DNA of 64,000 nucleotides from Nymphaea colorata (GCF_008831285.2 NC_045138.2:6973205-7037204), one strand, 5' to 3'; counted from the stretch's first letter, positions 1-12,200 are shown. The notes: a model not told the origin generated them from the letters alone. Translations and numbers: made by a program.

Positions 1-463
1 CCAAGAACAAGCATGTCGGTAACAAGCATGACAACAGCCTAGAGATTGGACTTAGGTTCATATTTTCCTAATGATCCAGAATAATGGATCAGGGAGCATT
101 TAGTAATGAAAACACTTTTTTTTACCATATTCGATTAAATGAATTCAAAATCAGAGCAATATCATTAAATGTGTCCGATCCTTTGACCATATCCGTAAAA
201 TTAGGGGTGTCAATACCTGTCCAGAGATTTTTTTTTTTTTTTTAAATGGTGCTCGAGGAAGAGAGAGAGGCCTAATGACGTCTCTCATCTCTTTTAAAAT
301 ATAAATTCCAAAAAAAAAAAAAAAAGTGGAACCACCTGATGCAAAAAACCACCCTCGACAGCACCTTGCGAGGGTGAGGATGTCGCGACAGCGATCTTCA
401 CTGTTTAGTAGGTATCTAAAAGAACGGAAAAATAAAGTTCATAAGCTTATGAAAAAATTAGGT
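1..463. other. Intergenic, no gene seen
   Basis: AT-rich DNA with a poly-T run near 228-242 and a poly-A run near 309-324. I see no coding frame, RNA gene or transposon end that I can support. Confidence 0.6.
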
Positions 464-535
464 GGGGCGTTGCGAGAATCGAACTCGCGACCTCTCGCAC
501 CCGAAGCGAGAATCATACCACTAGACCAAACGCCC
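464..535 (-). tRNA. tRNA-Pro (anticodon CGG)
   Basis: Read on the minus strand this is a complete 72-nt cloverleaf. The acceptor stem GGGCGTT pairs with AACGCCC and is followed by a C discriminator base. The D arm contains TGGTCTAGTGGTA. The anticodon loop TTCGGGT sits between CTCGC and GCGAG, which gives anticodon CGG (proline). The T arm contains the B-box GAGTTCGATTC. There is no intron, and CCA is not encoded, as expected for a eukaryotic nuclear gene. It differs from the plastid trnP at 48,028-48,101 and is the nuclear cytosolic type. It stands alone in intergenic DNA. Confidence 0.95.
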
Positions 536-1162
536 GAACGTGTGATTAACCTGCAATGGTTTTAGTAACATAGGCTAACTTTGGAGCGACGTATTTATTC
601 CCTTCTACAGTGGAACATTTCATGTCCATTTCCAATTTTCCTTGTACACATTTTCCTAATATGCTAGGGAGAAAGGTGGCTGAACATAAATGTTTCATGA
701 CATGGAAACAGGTATTCTGAAAATTTTTGAAAAAGGTGTACAAACTTTCGCTATCATAAAATACACAACTTTTTAAACATTAATGGAAAATGTAACTAAA
801 CTTTGCACCATTTACAAAAAAAAAAAAAATTAAATGACTTTCATCAATTGAAGTGACTTGCTTGGAGGTTAGGCCCCTTACCTTTATTCTAATAAAATGG
901 ATATATACCAATACACCTTAACACTAGACAAAAACAAAGGATTGGCCCAACCCTTCACCAAAAAAATTAAAATGATACATAGCATAAAAACTATGCCTAT
1001 ACATTGAATTCAGCAAACTATTTATGAGTCAGCATGCTCTAGGTTAACTGTGACTTCTCCCTGTTTTACCAAAATCCTTTCCTAGAACCCACCAAAGAAC
1101 CCAAACCAGGTAGCATTTGTCCTTCTTCCTTCAAAAGTTTGTCGTGTTTTCTTCACTCAATT

Positions 1163-1500
1163 TTTAATTAGGGAGACTATAAAGTAATCTCCACCATATT
1201 CCTTATGAAATCTCAGAATGCGCTCCAACACCTCCATTTCTCCTTCATGGATCCTGCCCTTGTCCTAAATAATCACCATACAGCCCATAAGCCCATTAAC
1301 TGCATAACTGAGGCCAGCTATTTTCGGTCCGAGTCTGGTATGTGCTCTTACAATGTTAATTAATATTCCACTCCTATCTGAAACAATAGTGTCAATACTA
1401 TAAAGCCCAGTTTGCAGCCAAATTCTCAGTTTAAGATCAGTCTCTGGTGACCATTTAACGGAGGAAAAGCTATATATACAATTCCTCCAAACTTCTTTTT
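1163..1500 (-). pseudogene. Degraded coding-like stretch, perhaps RNase H-like
   Basis: On the minus strand a frame reads through WSPETDLKLRIWLQTGLY and SDRSGILINIVRAHTRLG, hits one TAG near 1,266, then stays open for about 35 more codons (HEGEMEVLERILRFHKEYGG). The order W-x-P, then D-x-S-G, then R-x-x-L-G loosely recalls the RNase H domain of plant LINE-type elements. The similarity is weak and no catalytic acidic residues can be placed with confidence. It may be a retroelement remnant or chance. Confidence 0.22.
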
Positions 1501-1808
1501 TGAACCTATTAATCCGAGGTTGGACACTGTCGTAAAAACAACTTTCATCAATAAAATCATTAGTTTGGCTAACATTAGTGAGATGAGAGAGAGAGGGAGA
1601 GAGAGGAGCGCCATGACTGTCCATTGTCTCAAATGGAGAGTTAACGAGAACCATCTGATGAAAAGATTGGACGGTTCAAAACCTTCTTTTCTTTTCTTTT
1701 TTTTGTTTCCCCTCCCCGACTGCCTCTCCCACCCCTCCCACCGCTGGCCCGCCTGCCAGCAGGCCCGCCATGGTTCCGCCTATCAGCATGGGGAATGGCA
1801 CCGGTGGA

Positions 1809-2190
1809 TAGGGATATCAAAGGATCATATTTGAATTAGATATTCACATATTCATATTTGAATTCGAATTTAAATAAAGAAAAGTCATATTTGAATCAGA
1901 ATCCAATTCCAATCTGATTTTTATATTCATATCTGAATCCAAATCCAAATTTTGAACTAGATTTTGTCAATTTTCAAAATTTAATAGCAAGATATTTGCC
2001 TAAAAATGAATCTGATTCAAATCCGAATCCGATCATATATTTATGCATATCCGAATTCAATCAAATGTCAGTTATTAAATCCAAATCTGATCTGTTTTCT
2101 TAATCAAATAATAATCTTTTTTCATATCCAATTTATTCAAAATGGTTTGGCCAAATATCCGATTGAAATCAGATCTACTAACATCCGGCA
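1809..2190. repeat. MITE-like repeat, ATCCGAAT family (copy 1)
   Basis: A 0.38-kb block that begins TAGGGATATCAAA and is filled with degenerate words such as ATTTGAATC, AATCCGAATC and CCAAATCTGATC. It ends near TACTAACATCC. Similar blocks occur at about 10,829-11,253, 58,490-58,912 and 63,110-63,560. The best-preserved copy begins TAGGGATGTCAAT and ends ATTGGCATCCTTA, which are inverted repeats of one another. This suggests a non-autonomous DNA transposon. I could not find matching target duplications for this copy. Confidence 0.5.
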
Positions 2191-2392
2191 TGGGTGTTGT
2201 AAATGAACATCTTTAAACATTTATTGTGGTATACATATAAGTACCCCACCAGATATGAGTATTTTTAAACGAGTGTCTCTCTAGCCAATTTTTCTGGCTC
2301 TGCCACACCTCCAACCAATTTTGCCACCCCTCGACCATTTCACGGGCAAAATCATGTGTTTGGTCATGGGCACACATAGAAGCCACACATTC

Positions 2393-2764
2393 CTTCACCG
2401 CATTTTGATGATGTTCATGCTTGGGAAGCGCGTTCGTCTGAAATTGAGTTTCTTAAGTTTGACAAGAAGAGATTCCATACATGGGTTTTAAAAGCAGAAC
2501 AACATTTTATCTGTCAAGTCTGATGGAATTGAAGCAACGGAAATGGTGACCTTGTTCAACTCTGTATCTGCGCAGCAACATGCGGTTTGTAGCAGCAAGG
2601 GAGAGGCAGCTAGCAGATCCTATATTCAGAAAAGAAGTAGAGAAGAGGAAGAAGAAGATGATGCAGGATTCAACCAGTTTGCTTCTATAAGGCTTGACGG
2701 GTTTAATCCTTTTGGGATTAAACCTAGATTAAGCAGCGCTGGGAACTTTATACCAGCCTCATAG
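2393..2764 (+). pseudogene. Unidentified coding-like fragment, possibly retroelement gag
   Basis: From 2,393 one frame reads HFDDVHAWEARSSEIEFLKF and then DKKRFHTWVLKAEQHF, which resembles the start of plant Ty3-gypsy gag proteins (usually F-D-G, then W-x-x-K-A-E-x-x-F). A second open frame from ATG 2,543 to the stop at 2,764 encodes 73 residues with an acidic run (REEEEEDD) and the segment RLDGFNPFGIKPRL, which I do not recognise. The two are not in one frame. No protease, RT or LTR accompanies them. The function is unknown and this is probably not a live gene. Confidence 0.25.
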
Positions 2765-2814
2765 GTTTTCCGATTTTCTAGCTAACGGTGATCGTTTATT
2801 TTCGACGAGAGGGA

Positions 2815-2853
<39 letters not shown>
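2815..2853. repeat. (CT)n(CA)n microsatellite
   Basis: A compound dinucleotide tract: about 11 CT units followed by about 8 CA units, directly downstream of the unidentified fragment. Confidence 0.9.
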
Positions 2854-2854
<1 letters not shown>

Positions 2855-3271
2855 TTGATAGACAAACACAAGATCTATTTTAAGACAATATAGGTTGTTT
2901 TACTTGGTTGAAAACTTATTATTCATTATTTATTCGCTTTTGTTCACAAAAAAAAAAAAAAAATTCTAAACCTACTTTCAGTTGTTGATTTTTTGGCTAA
3001 TAGCAATAATCTTTGGTACATTTCAAATTTAAGTGATTTAGAACCCGGCCTTTACTTAACCAACGTGTAGATCTGGTGTATCGGTTTCAATTTATTGGAA
3101 AGAAAAAATTATTTCTAAACCCAAAAGGAATAGCCAATTGTACGTGCAACTGAGTGCATGCATAGATATCCCTGCAGTTCAAGACTTAACTTTGTAGGAA
3201 TAACTCTTGGTTTTAACTTGGGACCTCTTTTCTAAAGTTGTACTCAGCAAAGGATTGCGTAAAAAATAAAA

Positions 3272-3467
3272 TAAAATGAGACGAAGAAAAATTTCATGAG
3301 GCAGGCCGAATTAAGTTTCTAAATTTTGACTAGGGCCGAAATATCATTTTTTTAAATTTTTAAATAAAACAATTAAAAAATTTAAAAAATTACATGTAAA
3401 TTTTTTTAAAAAAATAAATTGAAGTAGGGTGAAGGCCTATGCAGGCCCTACATTGGCTCCGCCCTTG
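3272..3467 (-). mobile_element. hAT-like MITE, CAGGGGCGGAGCCA family (inverted copy)
   Basis: The right end reads TTGGCTCCGCCCTTG, the reverse complement of the CAGGGGCGGAGCCA-type end. The interior (ATGAGGCAGGCCGAATTAAG, then GGGCCGAAATATCATTT) matches the reverse complement of the element at 4,926-5,118. The left end is decayed, so its position is approximate. I found no target duplication. Further decayed relatives lie near 3,560-3,700 and 8,993-9,135. Confidence 0.55.
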
Positions 3468-4925
3468 GATAACTGTGTCTCATTTTGCTTTGCAATAAAA
3501 GTAAGGATAGTTTTGTCAGTTTGACAGTCTAACTCTAACCACATGCAAAATATGCACCACGAGGGAGCCCAATTATAGTTTTAAAATTTTGACAAGAGCC
3601 GCTTCAAAATTTTTATATAATAAACGAAGTTTTTAAAATTTTACCCAGAAGTTGTGCGCTCAAATAGAAAGTAACTTTCATTTGCACTTTTAAAAATATC
3701 AAAAAATTAAGCGGGGCTTTTATGATTTTTTTTCTTTCTTTTTCTTAGAAGATCATTTCATTGCTGCAAAGAGTTTTCTTAGTTCTGCTTTCACATTCAT
3801 AACTGCACCGAAGCTTTGGTACCACTTAATGAATTAGGAAGCAAAGCATCGTCTTCTCCATGCTTTCTTGAATCCTGAGAGGAATCTGAACCAGGCAGAA
3901 AGCGTGAGAGCAAGGCAAGCATCATCTTTCCAAATCTTAACAACTCGAAACCGGGCAGGAATCTGAACGGAACTCTGCAATATGAAGCACGAATTTTGCA
4001 GGATTAATGGCATACAGAATGCAATCCAAGTTGGCTTACTTCACCGAATGAAATGAACGGTCTCAAGTCAATTTGTATATTTTGAAGATGAATTGATCTG
4101 AAACCGTAGAGCCATTTGTTCCACCAGTTTGGTCCTCAACAAGATTAAGAAGAGGCAACAAGGAAGGTTTAACTTGAAATCCATGAATTTGAAGATGCGA
4201 GGTTTTCAAATTCATGGTATAATCCTCGCAACTTAGATTTGTGCATCTTTGAAACATAAGATTTCATATTTTTTGTTCAAAATCAAGAATATAAGATCCT
4301 AGGACCTAATATCCCAGATCTCAACCAAACCCAATATCACATTGAGAGATTACAATAGGTATCCTATTCAGTCAGATTTTGGAAATCTAATATCTTGGAG
4401 TTTTAAACGGCGAGGTTTTTCTCGGGTATAATACGGCAAGCTTGAAACAAATGGGAAAAATACAGTGAATTTTTAAAAAACTAAAAATAGAGAAAAATAA
4501 ACTAAGTGAGAAACTAATACGAGTTTTCAGTGACTCTCATATAGAACAAAGAGAAGATAAAGACTCCAATCTGCCTGGTCCAAATAGTAGCCAAGATGGC
4601 CAGCTGTGCATCTTTGCATCTCAAATGCAAGTTCAAGCCCAAGTAGGAGGTATCCATAATTCAATGGCCCAATTTAACCAGGACCCAGTGTTTGATTGGT
4701 AGAAAAATACAAAAAAAACTTAGCAAAAGTTAGGAAAAAACAGAATTCATCACATCCATTTTAAGTTGTGCCATCTAATTGGTACTTCTTGTCAAGGCCT
4801 GAAGATAAATCTGAAACAACAATGATGGATTGTGCCCCTTATCTTTACATGTGCACTAGTGATGTTCCTGGTGAAGATTCCTTCCTCTTTAGATATTTTA
4901 AATGTTGGTCCACCATGGGTGTAAG

Positions 4926-5118
4926 CAGGCGCGGAGCCAAGGTAGGGTCCGCATGGGCCTTGGCCCCACCTCAAATTTAAAAAAAAAAAATTACATGTAA
5001 ATTTAAAAAAAATTCACTTGTTTTATATAAAAATTTTGAAAATGATATTTCGGTCCTAATCAAAATTTTAAAACTTTAATTCAGTCTGCCTCACAAAAAA
5101 ATTCTGACTCTGCCCCTG
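4926..5118 (+). mobile_element. hAT-like MITE with 8-bp target-site duplication
   Basis: This 193-bp element starts CAGGCGCGGAGCCAAGG and ends GACTCTGCCCCTG, imperfect inverted repeats with the CAGGG-type hAT start. It is flanked by GGTGTAAG at 4,918-4,925 and GTTGTAAG at 5,119-5,126, an 8-bp target duplication with one mismatch. Eight-bp duplications are the mark of hAT transposition. The interior is AT-rich and cannot encode a transposase, so the element is non-autonomous. Confidence 0.75.
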
Positions 5119-5357
5119 GTTGTAAGAAAGTCATTTGCTAATGCATGGGCTATAGAGATTTTGGGCTGCCCCGTGGTTAGGATGCAGCTAATCCAAGATT
5201 CTGAAGGCCACTTAGATGATCGTTTGGAGAGGAAGCTAAATGAAGAATTGCAACTCTTTTCAGGAGGAAGGAAGCATGTGGAGGCAGAGATCTAGAATTC
5301 GATGACTACGGGAGGGTGACTGTAATATGGCCTTCTTCCAAGCCATTGCCCATGGGT

Positions 5358-5756
5358 AGGGTAGAACACCAGCCGAGTCGAGTCAGAATTCATTCAGCTC
5401 GAGCTTAGCTTGACTAATGAAACTTCGAGCACGACAATAGCTCGTCAAAAGCAGTTCGAGCTCGACTCGGCAGTTACATGTTGAGCTCGAGCTCAACTCG
5501 ATTAAGGCTTGACAAACTTGAATGAACTTTTATGATAACTTATATATTTAATTAATGTCAATATACTAATTTTTTAATTAAAAAAACGAGTTGAATATTT
5601 AAAAAATTCTTACACATCATTTTCGAGCCAAGTCGAACTTTAACCGTTTGAGTTCAGTGAACTTGAACTCAACTCGATTATTTAAACAAATCGACTCATG
5701 AACTCGAGCTCGACTCATTAAGCAAATGACTCTGTCACGAGTCGAGCACTCGTTGT
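5358..5756. repeat. CTCGAGCTCGACTCG-family repeat (copy 1)
   Basis: A 0.4-kb block rich in GAGCTCGAGC/CTCGACTCG words surrounding an AT-rich centre. The flanks CCATGGGT (5,350-5,357) and CCATGGGC (5,757-5,764) match at 7 of 8 positions and could be a target duplication. The left end (AGGGTAGAACACC) resembles the AGGGCTGTACAAC end seen at 56,851. Related blocks lie at 54,730-55,096, 56,850-57,040 and 62,036-62,245. It is probably a hAT-type non-autonomous element. Confidence 0.5.
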
Positions 5757-6750
5757 CCATGGGCGTAGATCTAAAAACTATATTCATGAAATTAAAGCAG
5801 ATGGTATCACTCTTAAGGACCAAGAAAGGACTTTGAAGGCCTGTTGCAACTTTTATGAGGAGGGAGATGGGTTTTTTTTTTTTCCATATGTTTAAGGTGG
5901 TCCCTTCGTTTCAAAGGAAGAGAATTCTTCTTGGCAGATGACCAAGTCAGAAGCAGGGGCGTAGATAGGTGGGGACTCCGTGGGTGTGGGCAACTTCATA
6001 AGTTCTTTTATTGGTTCTTATATATATAATTTAGTTTATTGTATATTGACTTGGCATGTGTTAGTTTTCGCAAAAGGTAGGCACATTTAGATTTAAACCA
6101 ACAACTGGAAAGACCTTCTCAACAGGGCCCCAGCTAGAAAATTTAAGTTGAGGTGCTCTAAATTTCTAATTCAAGATCGTCAATATCGTTAGGGCAGCAT
6201 TATATAATGAGCAAAAAATTGAATGCATCGATCTTAAAATTATATATATATATATATATGAAGAAGCATTTCTCCTTTTTTTGATACTTTTTTTCTTTAA
6301 TTTTTTGTGCATGTTAAATTGTAATTTTTATGAATGGATTGATGGGATATGAGACCCTCCTCCGCGTCTCAAGGGCCTTTTTGGAAACTTAGTTCCCCTG
6401 AATTTAATAGGTATTTTGCCTTTTAAAAAAAAAAATTTGGTAATTTTGGAAAAAAAAGTAACTTTTTTGTCATTTCCCTTTCGTCTTTTTATGTACAGGG
6501 GTCTTTAACTAATATTTTAAATATTAAACATGTAGTATGAGGGTCCAAACATATAACCTTATCCGATTAGTTATAATTATATTTTAAATAATTAACCTTA
6601 TCCGATAAAATCTAATTATAATATGACAGAGTGGCTAAGACAAATGTGAGCTGGTGGTGGGGAAATTGCTAAGGACTGAACATCAAGCAGGACTCTGACC
6701 GCAGCTTGGGCTCGGCCCAGCTACCCGAAACTTGGGCTCAAGGCTCTGTT

Positions 6751-6751
<1 letters not shown>

Positions 6752-6782
<31 letters not shown>
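6752..6782. repeat. (AT)n microsatellite
   Basis: About 15 AT units inside a GGCTCGGCCCAGC/GGCCTGGGCC-bordered block (about 6,690-6,915) that looks like another decayed member of the GCCCGGCC-type MITE family. Confidence 0.85.
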
Positions 6783-6784
<2 letters not shown>

Positions 6785-6954
6785 CTTAATATAATTTAAT
6801 ATATAAATATACGTAATTATAATAATATAATAATGATAATAATAATAATAATGAGTCATTCGACCAATTGAAAGAGGCCCATAACCCAAGTTTAGGGTTT
6901 CGGCCTGGGCCAAAGTCAGGCTAGATATCCAACCTGATGCACGACGCTAGTAAT

Positions 6955-7189
6955 TAAAGCTGCCCATTGGGTCGGAGCGCCGCCAGGTACTTGGTTCCTG
7001 CCCCGACTCGGGCTCGAGCTCGGGCCCAAGAAAATGGGACCCGGGCCGGTCTGGGTGGACCCGATTTGGACTCCATAATTGGTTTTAAATTTGTTTATAT
7101 ACATTATATATATATATATATATATATAATATTCTATATTTAAAAAAAATAAATTTAAACGAGTCGGGCTGGGCCAATGCCCAGACTTA
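6955..7189. mobile_element. GCCCGGCC-family MITE
   Basis: 235 bp with imperfect terminal inverted repeats: TAAAGCTGCCCATTGGG at the left, and CCAATGCCCAGACTTA at the right (reverse complement TAAGTCTGGGCATTGG). The GC-rich arms (GGGCTCGAGCTCGGGCCC, GGGCTGGGCC) flank an AT-rich centre with an (AT)n run. Length and layout match the 239-bp element at 59,141-59,379, which has a perfect target duplication. Here the flanks CTAGTAAT and GGAGGACC do not match. Confidence 0.55.
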
Positions 7190-8090
7190 GGAGGACCAAT
7201 CCCACATAAAGTATATGTTTTCATATTAATACCTCATTTATTTAATTTTTTGCATGCTAACTGCCCCTTAAAACGTGTAATTTAAAGTGTTAGAATAAAA
7301 TTACTTAATATACAAGAATAAGAGACAAGCGTAACCTGCATGCTTTTTGATATGGCTAAATGAAATTATAATTGCATCAACTATTTTTTAAAATGTGGCT
7401 CCATTAAAAAAGAAAAAGAAAAAGAAAGAAGGATAATGGGATCGAAAAAGAAGAGATGCTTCCGAGATTGTAGTTAGTATTTAAACGGGTTGGATACGAG
7501 TCAGGTTTAGATCCATGCATGTCCACGTGCATCGCTAGATATCGGATGTATCTGATTATCAATTGGATCTTCGATCTATTTAGTTACATTTGGTTAATTT
7601 CATAACTGAATCAAAACTCCAGTTCCAATACGATTCAGAATCAATTGTAATCTGGCTTGGTTACATATCAATTTTGGACCTCATGCTAGTCGGATTCGAT
7701 TTTTCTTTTTCAAAATAAGATCCGAACATTAGCACCAACCTAATATGATTTGCACATAATTAATTGAGCTCGACAGAAACTGGATCCGACCCAAGTCTGA
7801 ACGATTCACATCCAGAATTGCAAATCACAAATAATTGGATTCAAAGCTAATACAAGAACCCGACTCGTCCACTTAGTCTTGCATTAGTTCCGAGGAGCAC
7901 GACCTCATGGGCATAGCTGGTGGATTCACGGACTGATGAAAGTCTGGTCATCAGCTCGATTCTCACGAGTTTCCTACTTTTATTGAATTGCAAATGATGG
8001 ATGTGATGCACTTAATTGATGAATTTCTTATTTTCCATCCAAACCCTGAGAGAGCCCTGAACATGGAAGGTAGGAAAGGGGCGATGGAGG

Positions 8091-8373
8091 TAAACTTGGG
8101 CATGGGGCCCAATTCGGCCCGATTTATTTTTTATATATTCTTTGTTTAACATTGATATACATTTTATTATTAAAAATATATTATATATTTAATTTTTTTT
8201 ATTTTATATTAAAAAAAATATATATTTTTTTTAACCAGCCCGAGCTTGAAAGTCGGTATTGGGTTGAGCCTGGACTCAATCTTCGGGTGTTGGCCGGGGC
8301 CAGACTCGAAAGTCGGGTATCAAGTCTGGCTCAAACTTGATTTTTGGATGTCGGGCTACTCCGATGCCCAGAC
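8091..8373. mobile_element. GCCCGGCC-family MITE (diverged copy)
   Basis: It begins TAAACTTGGGCATGGGGCCC and ends near CCGATGCCCAGACA, the same inverted ends as the elements at 6,955 and 59,141. The poly-AT centre is flanked by GC-rich arms. No target duplication was found. Confidence 0.5.
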
Positions 8374-8992
8374 ATGGGCTTCAACTTCTTCAAGGTACCT
8401 CCATACTCAATCTTGCATTTCAAAACCATATCTCCATTTTAGGTGAGATTCCATTGGGGAAGACCGGGTCGGACTCAAAATCAAACCCACAGAGATCTGG
8501 ATTGAAAACGGATTGATGTCCGACCCGATCCGTCTCACGGAAGCGTGACGTTGTCACAATCATTGTGTGGACCCCCAACAAAAAAACAAAGAACAGATGA
8601 AAAGTCAGATGCAAAATCAATCGATATTTTAAGGAAGACTTGACTTAAGGGGGGGGGGGAATATGTCAATTGTCATTTTATTTTATTCGTTTAGCTTAAA
8701 CCAAAGCCGATTGTTGCACTGAGTAATGATGCGATAAGGAGGTGTCTTATATATTGATGGTGGGAGCACGTCCATTTCTTTCTTTCAGATCCCCAGCAAA
8801 ATTTGTGGCCTCACAATAAGGCCATGTTTGTTAAACTAGATCAGAAGTTTGTGGAGGGAAACATGGATACGAGATCCAGATTTTCTCTTGTTTTAGGGAT
8901 CCATTGTTTGTTTAAATAGTGGGTCCAACAATATATGAGACCAAAAGTGAAGTCTGGAGTGATCTTTAGTCACCAAGATACAGTGGCAAGGT

Positions 8993-9135
8993 CAAGGCGG
9001 AGCTAAAAGGGGGCCGAATTAAAGATTTTAAATATCATTTTTCAAAAATTTTATATAAAACAAGTGAAAATTTTTAAAATTTATATTTAATTTAAAAAAA
9101 AATGAGGTGGGGCCAAGGCTTAAGCGGACTCTATA
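8993..9135 (+). mobile_element. CAGGGGCGGAGCCA-family MITE (truncated)
   Basis: The left part CAAGGCGGAGCTA, then GGGGGCCGAATTAAAG and AAATATCATTTTTCA, matches the family seen at 3,272 and 4,926. The right part fades after GAGGTGGGGCCAAGGC, where the expected inverted end is missing. Confidence 0.4.
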
Positions 9136-9714
9136 CATATAAATAAAACAACCAGCAGCGCTATGTCCTTGGGGTGCTCGCACATCTTTAGGGGCACCAA
9201 TACTTATAAATAAACAAACCCCTAAAGACACCAACATGAAAATTTAAAAAAAAAATGTGAAGATCCCCACTTTGTTTAAAGAGTGGACCTCACGTAGTGT
9301 GGATTTCGAATGAGCCTCGGATCAAAATTTCCCAACCTATCAAGCACCATCACAGGGTGCATTTTTTAAGCCAAGGATCTCAAACCTTTGGTGATTAGGG
9401 ACACCATGAATATCTGTAGACTTCACATTTTCACTTCTTATGGAAGTCCATTGTTTGTTTAAAGAGTAAGTCCTACAAAACAAGGATTTGAGATCTATGG
9501 GCAAACAAATCCACTATAAGGAGGTGTCCGGCAAAAAAAACACCAATACACTATTTCATAAATCTGTCCTAAAAAATGCAATAGATTCATAAAACACTAC
9601 AATATAGCCCTCTACGCCCCTTCTTGTCCTTTCTCCATTCTAATGGAAAAAAAAAATTACAGTCACCCATCAACGGAAGGCATGAACTTAGGAAACCTGG
9701 AGTCATGGGGCAGT

Positions 9715-9748
<34 letters not shown>

Positions 9749-9787
9749 CCCCCACCCCAAAAAAAAAAGTTAATGCATCTTGCTACT

Positions 9788-9790
<3 letters not shown>

Positions 9791-9853
<63 letters not shown>
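9791..9853. repeat. (TA)n microsatellite, 63 bp, within a larger duplication
   Basis: An uninterrupted TA tract. A shorter AT tract at 9,719-9,747 is followed by the same unique sequence as this one (a C-rich run, an A-run, then GTTAATGCATCTTGCTACTG), so the tract plus about 45 bp of flank is tandemly duplicated. At 9,896-9,967 a 36-bp unit (ACTGCTTTTAATTAAA.., TGACAAGTGTTGCTTTG) is also repeated twice in tandem. Confidence 0.8.
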
Positions 9854-9855
<2 letters not shown>

Positions 9856-9895
9856 CCCCTACCCCAAAAAAAAAAAGTTAATGCATCTTGCTACT

Positions 9896-9967
9896 GACTG
9901 CTTTTAATTAAAGTGTGACAAGTGTTGCTTTGACTGCTTTTAATTAAACTGTGACAAGTGTTGCTTT
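9896..9967. repeat. 36-bp tandem repeat, two copies
   Basis: Copies at 9,896-9,931 and 9,932-9,967 differ at only one clear position (TTAAAGTG versus TTAAACTG). No coding meaning is seen. Confidence 0.85.
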
Positions 9968-10755
9968 GATGAGGGTCATGTCTTTTTCCCTCGTTAATTA
10001 GAAAGCAAATTATCTATATATTTAAAACTTGGTTTTAGGCTTGTGATTTTACAGTAGCGTCTTCGATATTTATTATTTGTGATTTTCTAATGAACGCTAC
10101 TACGGGTTCAGTGCACTTTTCTATTTGAACTATGTTTTTACTTATTTTATCTATTTATAAATTCCAAACTTTTTTTCTTATGATATCTCTTATTTTTCGG
10201 TACTATAGTCATTTTCTTTGGGCTTTTATCACCTTAGTTTGTGCTTCGATTTATTGACTATCATATTAAAAAGTAATTGGTATTTGTCACTTTCATTGCC
10301 TTTGCATTTATTTTAATCAGCTATGGGAATTGTGTTCGTCATTTTGGTCTATATGTCCATTTTAGGCTTTAGCTAGAAGCTTCATAAAATGTGTCATTTT
10401 TATCATGTTTGTGTTTATTTTTATCATTTGTCCTTTTTCTTATCATGTTACCATAATCAAGGGTAAATACAGGCAATTATGAGCATGCATGAAAAATTTT
10501 TTTATGTTAATAAAATAAGAAATGTTGAACATGGGACAATATATTGCTCGTTTTTCTATTGTTGTATTTTTCTTCAATGATAATATAAGAGCTTTTAATA
10601 TAACAACTATGTCATCTTTTGAAGGTCATTTGACAGTCTCGGATCTCATATGCTATGTCGGATCTGATGGGGGATCCGAAGGCATCACAAAACGTTTGAT
10701 TTGAGATTCATAGATTAAGAGCCAAAATCCATTCCTCTCAGGTCCGACAAGTCGA

Positions 10756-10756
<1 letters not shown>

Positions 10757-10797
<41 letters not shown>

Positions 10798-10803
10798 GGA
10801 GAG
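10757..10803. repeat. (AT)n(AG)n microsatellite
   Basis: A compound dinucleotide tract directly left of the ATCCGAAT-family repeat that starts near 10,829. Confidence 0.85.
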
Positions 10804-10828
10804 AGACACTGAATGATATGGATGGCGT

Positions 10829-11253
10829 GAAATGTCATCGGATTATATTCGAATCATAATACTATTTAAGTAGCTGTTTTTTCATATGTCCAAGAAGAAC
10901 CTATATATACCATATCTGAATTTGGATTTGGATTTGAAAATCCAAATCCAATTTTAAGATTAGCAATATTGGAAACTGCTTAGATTTTTTAAATAGAACC
11001 CGGACTGCATTACAATGTTTCAAGATATTACAACTTTCAAAACTTATGGACATTAATTATATGATATTCATTTAAAACTATATCCAATTCAAATCTGAAT
11101 TTGAATTTGACCAGATATTTACTTGAATTTGAATCATAATCTAATCGGATGTCATTTCCTAAATCAAAATCTGATATGATTCCTTAATTAGATATCAATT
11201 TTTTTTTTTTCATAGCCAATCTTTTTTAATCAGTTCAGTCGGGTATTCCACAT
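10829..11253. repeat. MITE-like repeat, ATCCGAAT family (copy 2)
   Basis: Rich in TCCAAATCC, TTTGAATTTG and AATCTGAATTTG words like the copies at 1,809, 58,490 and 63,110. It starts near AAATGTCATCGGATT and ends near CGGGTATTCCACATC. The boundaries are approximate. Confidence 0.45.
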
Positions 11254-12200
11254 CTAAATTAAAGCTTTTGGTTTTTTTTTTCTTGTGTATCAAAAGATTG
11301 TGGTTCCTTTTTCACGAGTAAATTTTCTGCATTATTAAATGCATGTGCTGTTGATGAAATAATTTTTTTTTATTGAATGTCATCATATATCGTTGGAGGA
11401 AATGAACGGTCATTTGTCTTCTTTGTAATATTTCATGACAAAAATTGATTTGTGCCAATCATATGCTATCCTCAGAAAATCTTATAAACTATAGTTTTTT
11501 TAGACAAGATCTTATTTATATATCAACAACTAGTGGCAAAGTAGGAAAGTTTGAGTCCATCTTATTATTGCAATTGATTGGGTGCATGTAGAGTTAATGT
11601 CTGGGTGCATGTAGAGTTAAGGTCCAGTGTGGACACCCCATTTAGCTGGACCTGAATCCCACACGTGACAAAATAAAAATTTTACAACGGTTTACACAAG
11701 CTAGGTGGGCAGTTGCCCACACCAACCCCATGGTAGCTCTATTACTGTTAACAATCCACTGCCTCGATAAAAAAGGCCCGAACGTTTTCTTATTTCCTTA
11801 ACTTTGGGGTCTTGGGTTGCATCGAGGTTACGATACACCCATCAACTACAATGTTGCGACTTCATTATTTACTATCAAAACAAATAATATCCACAAGAAT
11901 TGAACTGACTTCTTGATTGTGTTCAATGTCTACCTTGTTTTCACATGAGAGTTGTACACGAGCAGACAAGCGACTACAATGCATTTAAAGAGGAACGGCA
12001 GGTAATTGGATGTCTACTGGAGGCAGTTGAGCGTGCATTGAATTCACCACCAAAGTGAACCTATTACCTACCCATTATGGCTTCAATCCACAACAGTCTC
12101 TTTCTTTTGTTTTACACGCTCGAGAAAAAGATGGACATGTAATGATTTTTTTTTTTACCATGGTAAAACTAGTCCATCGGTAAAGGCGCCTTCGTAATTC

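Noticed and set aside
1265-1654. 129-codon minus-strand frame as an intact gene
   Set aside because: Its downstream continuation is interrupted by a stop but remains coding-like, so it is at best a remnant, reported as such at low confidence.
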